The notes under the pieces are model-generated. The model saw only the letters and a program-made list of their open reading frames with translations, was not told the DNA's origin and made no database searches. This document shows, in pieces, positions 15,181 to 15,362 of a stretch of DNA of 15,362 nucleotides. The stretch is taken from NCBI GenBank assembly GCA_035259145.1, contig DATFWQ010000281.1:1-15362 (forward strand), in the 5' to 3' direction. The DNA comes from CF-161 sp035259145. Lineage in GTDB: Bacteria > Chloroflexota > Dormibacteria > Dormibacterales > Dormibacteraceae. Position 1 is the stretch's first letter. Each line of letters begins with the position of its first letter. The position numbers and the translations under genes are program-made.

Positions 15181-15362
15181 GGTGCGTCGGTAGCCGGCCG
15201 CACGTCACCAGCTGTCGTAACGCGGCCCTGCCCGGCTCGCCGGGTAGGGCCATATCACGATAATTGCTCAACGTTTGCTGCTGCATAGCGGTGCCGGCGA
15301 TTTTGTCTGGCAGAGAGACCCGTCGCTCTCGTAGCCTGACAGCGCCGGGTTTTGATAGCGGC
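15181..15362. other. Right-edge region without a supported gene
   Basis: No recognisable gene, tRNA or riboswitch is seen in these 182 bases. One minus-strand frame stays open from the window edge through MQQQTLSNYRDMALPGEPG into the MITE-like element, but I do not recognise it. The composition is less GC-rich than the neighbours around 15250-15290 and near the edge. Confidence 0.4.
15224..15251. repeat. 28-bp near-perfect inverted repeat (strong hairpin)
   Basis: GGCCCTGCCCGGC (15224-15236), a TC loop, then GCCGGGTAGGGCC (15239-15251). All 13 pairs match except one G/T pair, which would be a wobble in plus-strand RNA. No T-tract follows on either strand, so it is not a classical terminator. 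Confidence 0.6.

Noticed and set aside
14931..15362. Glycine riboswitch upstream of gcvPA
   Set aside because: Hairpins are present, but the conserved glycine aptamer cores are not recognisable. The 13-bp terminal repeats fit a mobile element better. A covariance-model search would settle it.

Overview
The window is a high-GC bacterial chromosome segment that looks like a member of the Terrabacteria, possibly Chloroflexota or the Dormibacterota. That placement is an inference from GC content, the split two-subunit glycine decarboxylase, the paired short TrkA-type proteins and the overall gene style. No rRNA, tRNA or CRISPR array is visible. No obviously new defence or biosynthetic system is present. 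The interest lies in gene order, mobile-element boundaries and unusual starts.

Left part (1-2481). The window opens inside an IS630-family transposase whose end abuts, and probably truncates, a TrkA-type regulator gene (394-807, minus). A second TrkA-type gene lies directly upstream of it (808-1233, minus). Divergent from this pair is a plus-strand cluster of tightly overlapping genes: a tiny two-helix membrane protein, a universal stress protein and a DUF2127-like membrane protein.

Middle part (2501-5199). A minus-strand pair encodes a DedA-family membrane protein followed by a calcineurin-like phosphoesterase. Divergent from it is a GAF-LuxR-like regulator whose start codon lies in a perfect 21-bp palindrome. 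The regulator's tail overlaps the tail of a small single-helix protein that ends the next operon.

Housekeeping core (4870-11934, minus). The order gyrB - plsX - fabF - gyrA - small membrane protein is compact enough to be one operon. It places two lipid-synthesis genes between the two gyrase subunits. GyrA carries Ser and Val at quinolone-contact positions that are normally Gly and Ser/Ala, and its GyrA box is altered. The conserved N-terminus of PlsX is encoded upstream of its first ATG, which suggests a CTG start.

Right part (12085-15362, minus). gcvPA and gcvPB overlap by 4 bp and encode the two subunits of the glycine cleavage P-protein. A 248-bp MITE-like element with 13-bp terminal inverted repeats lies 2 bp upstream of gcvPA. 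One end of it seems to supply a -10 box placed for leaderless expression. The terminal sequence resembles the IS630 end at the left of the window. The last 180 bases hold a strong inverted repeat and no recognisable gene.
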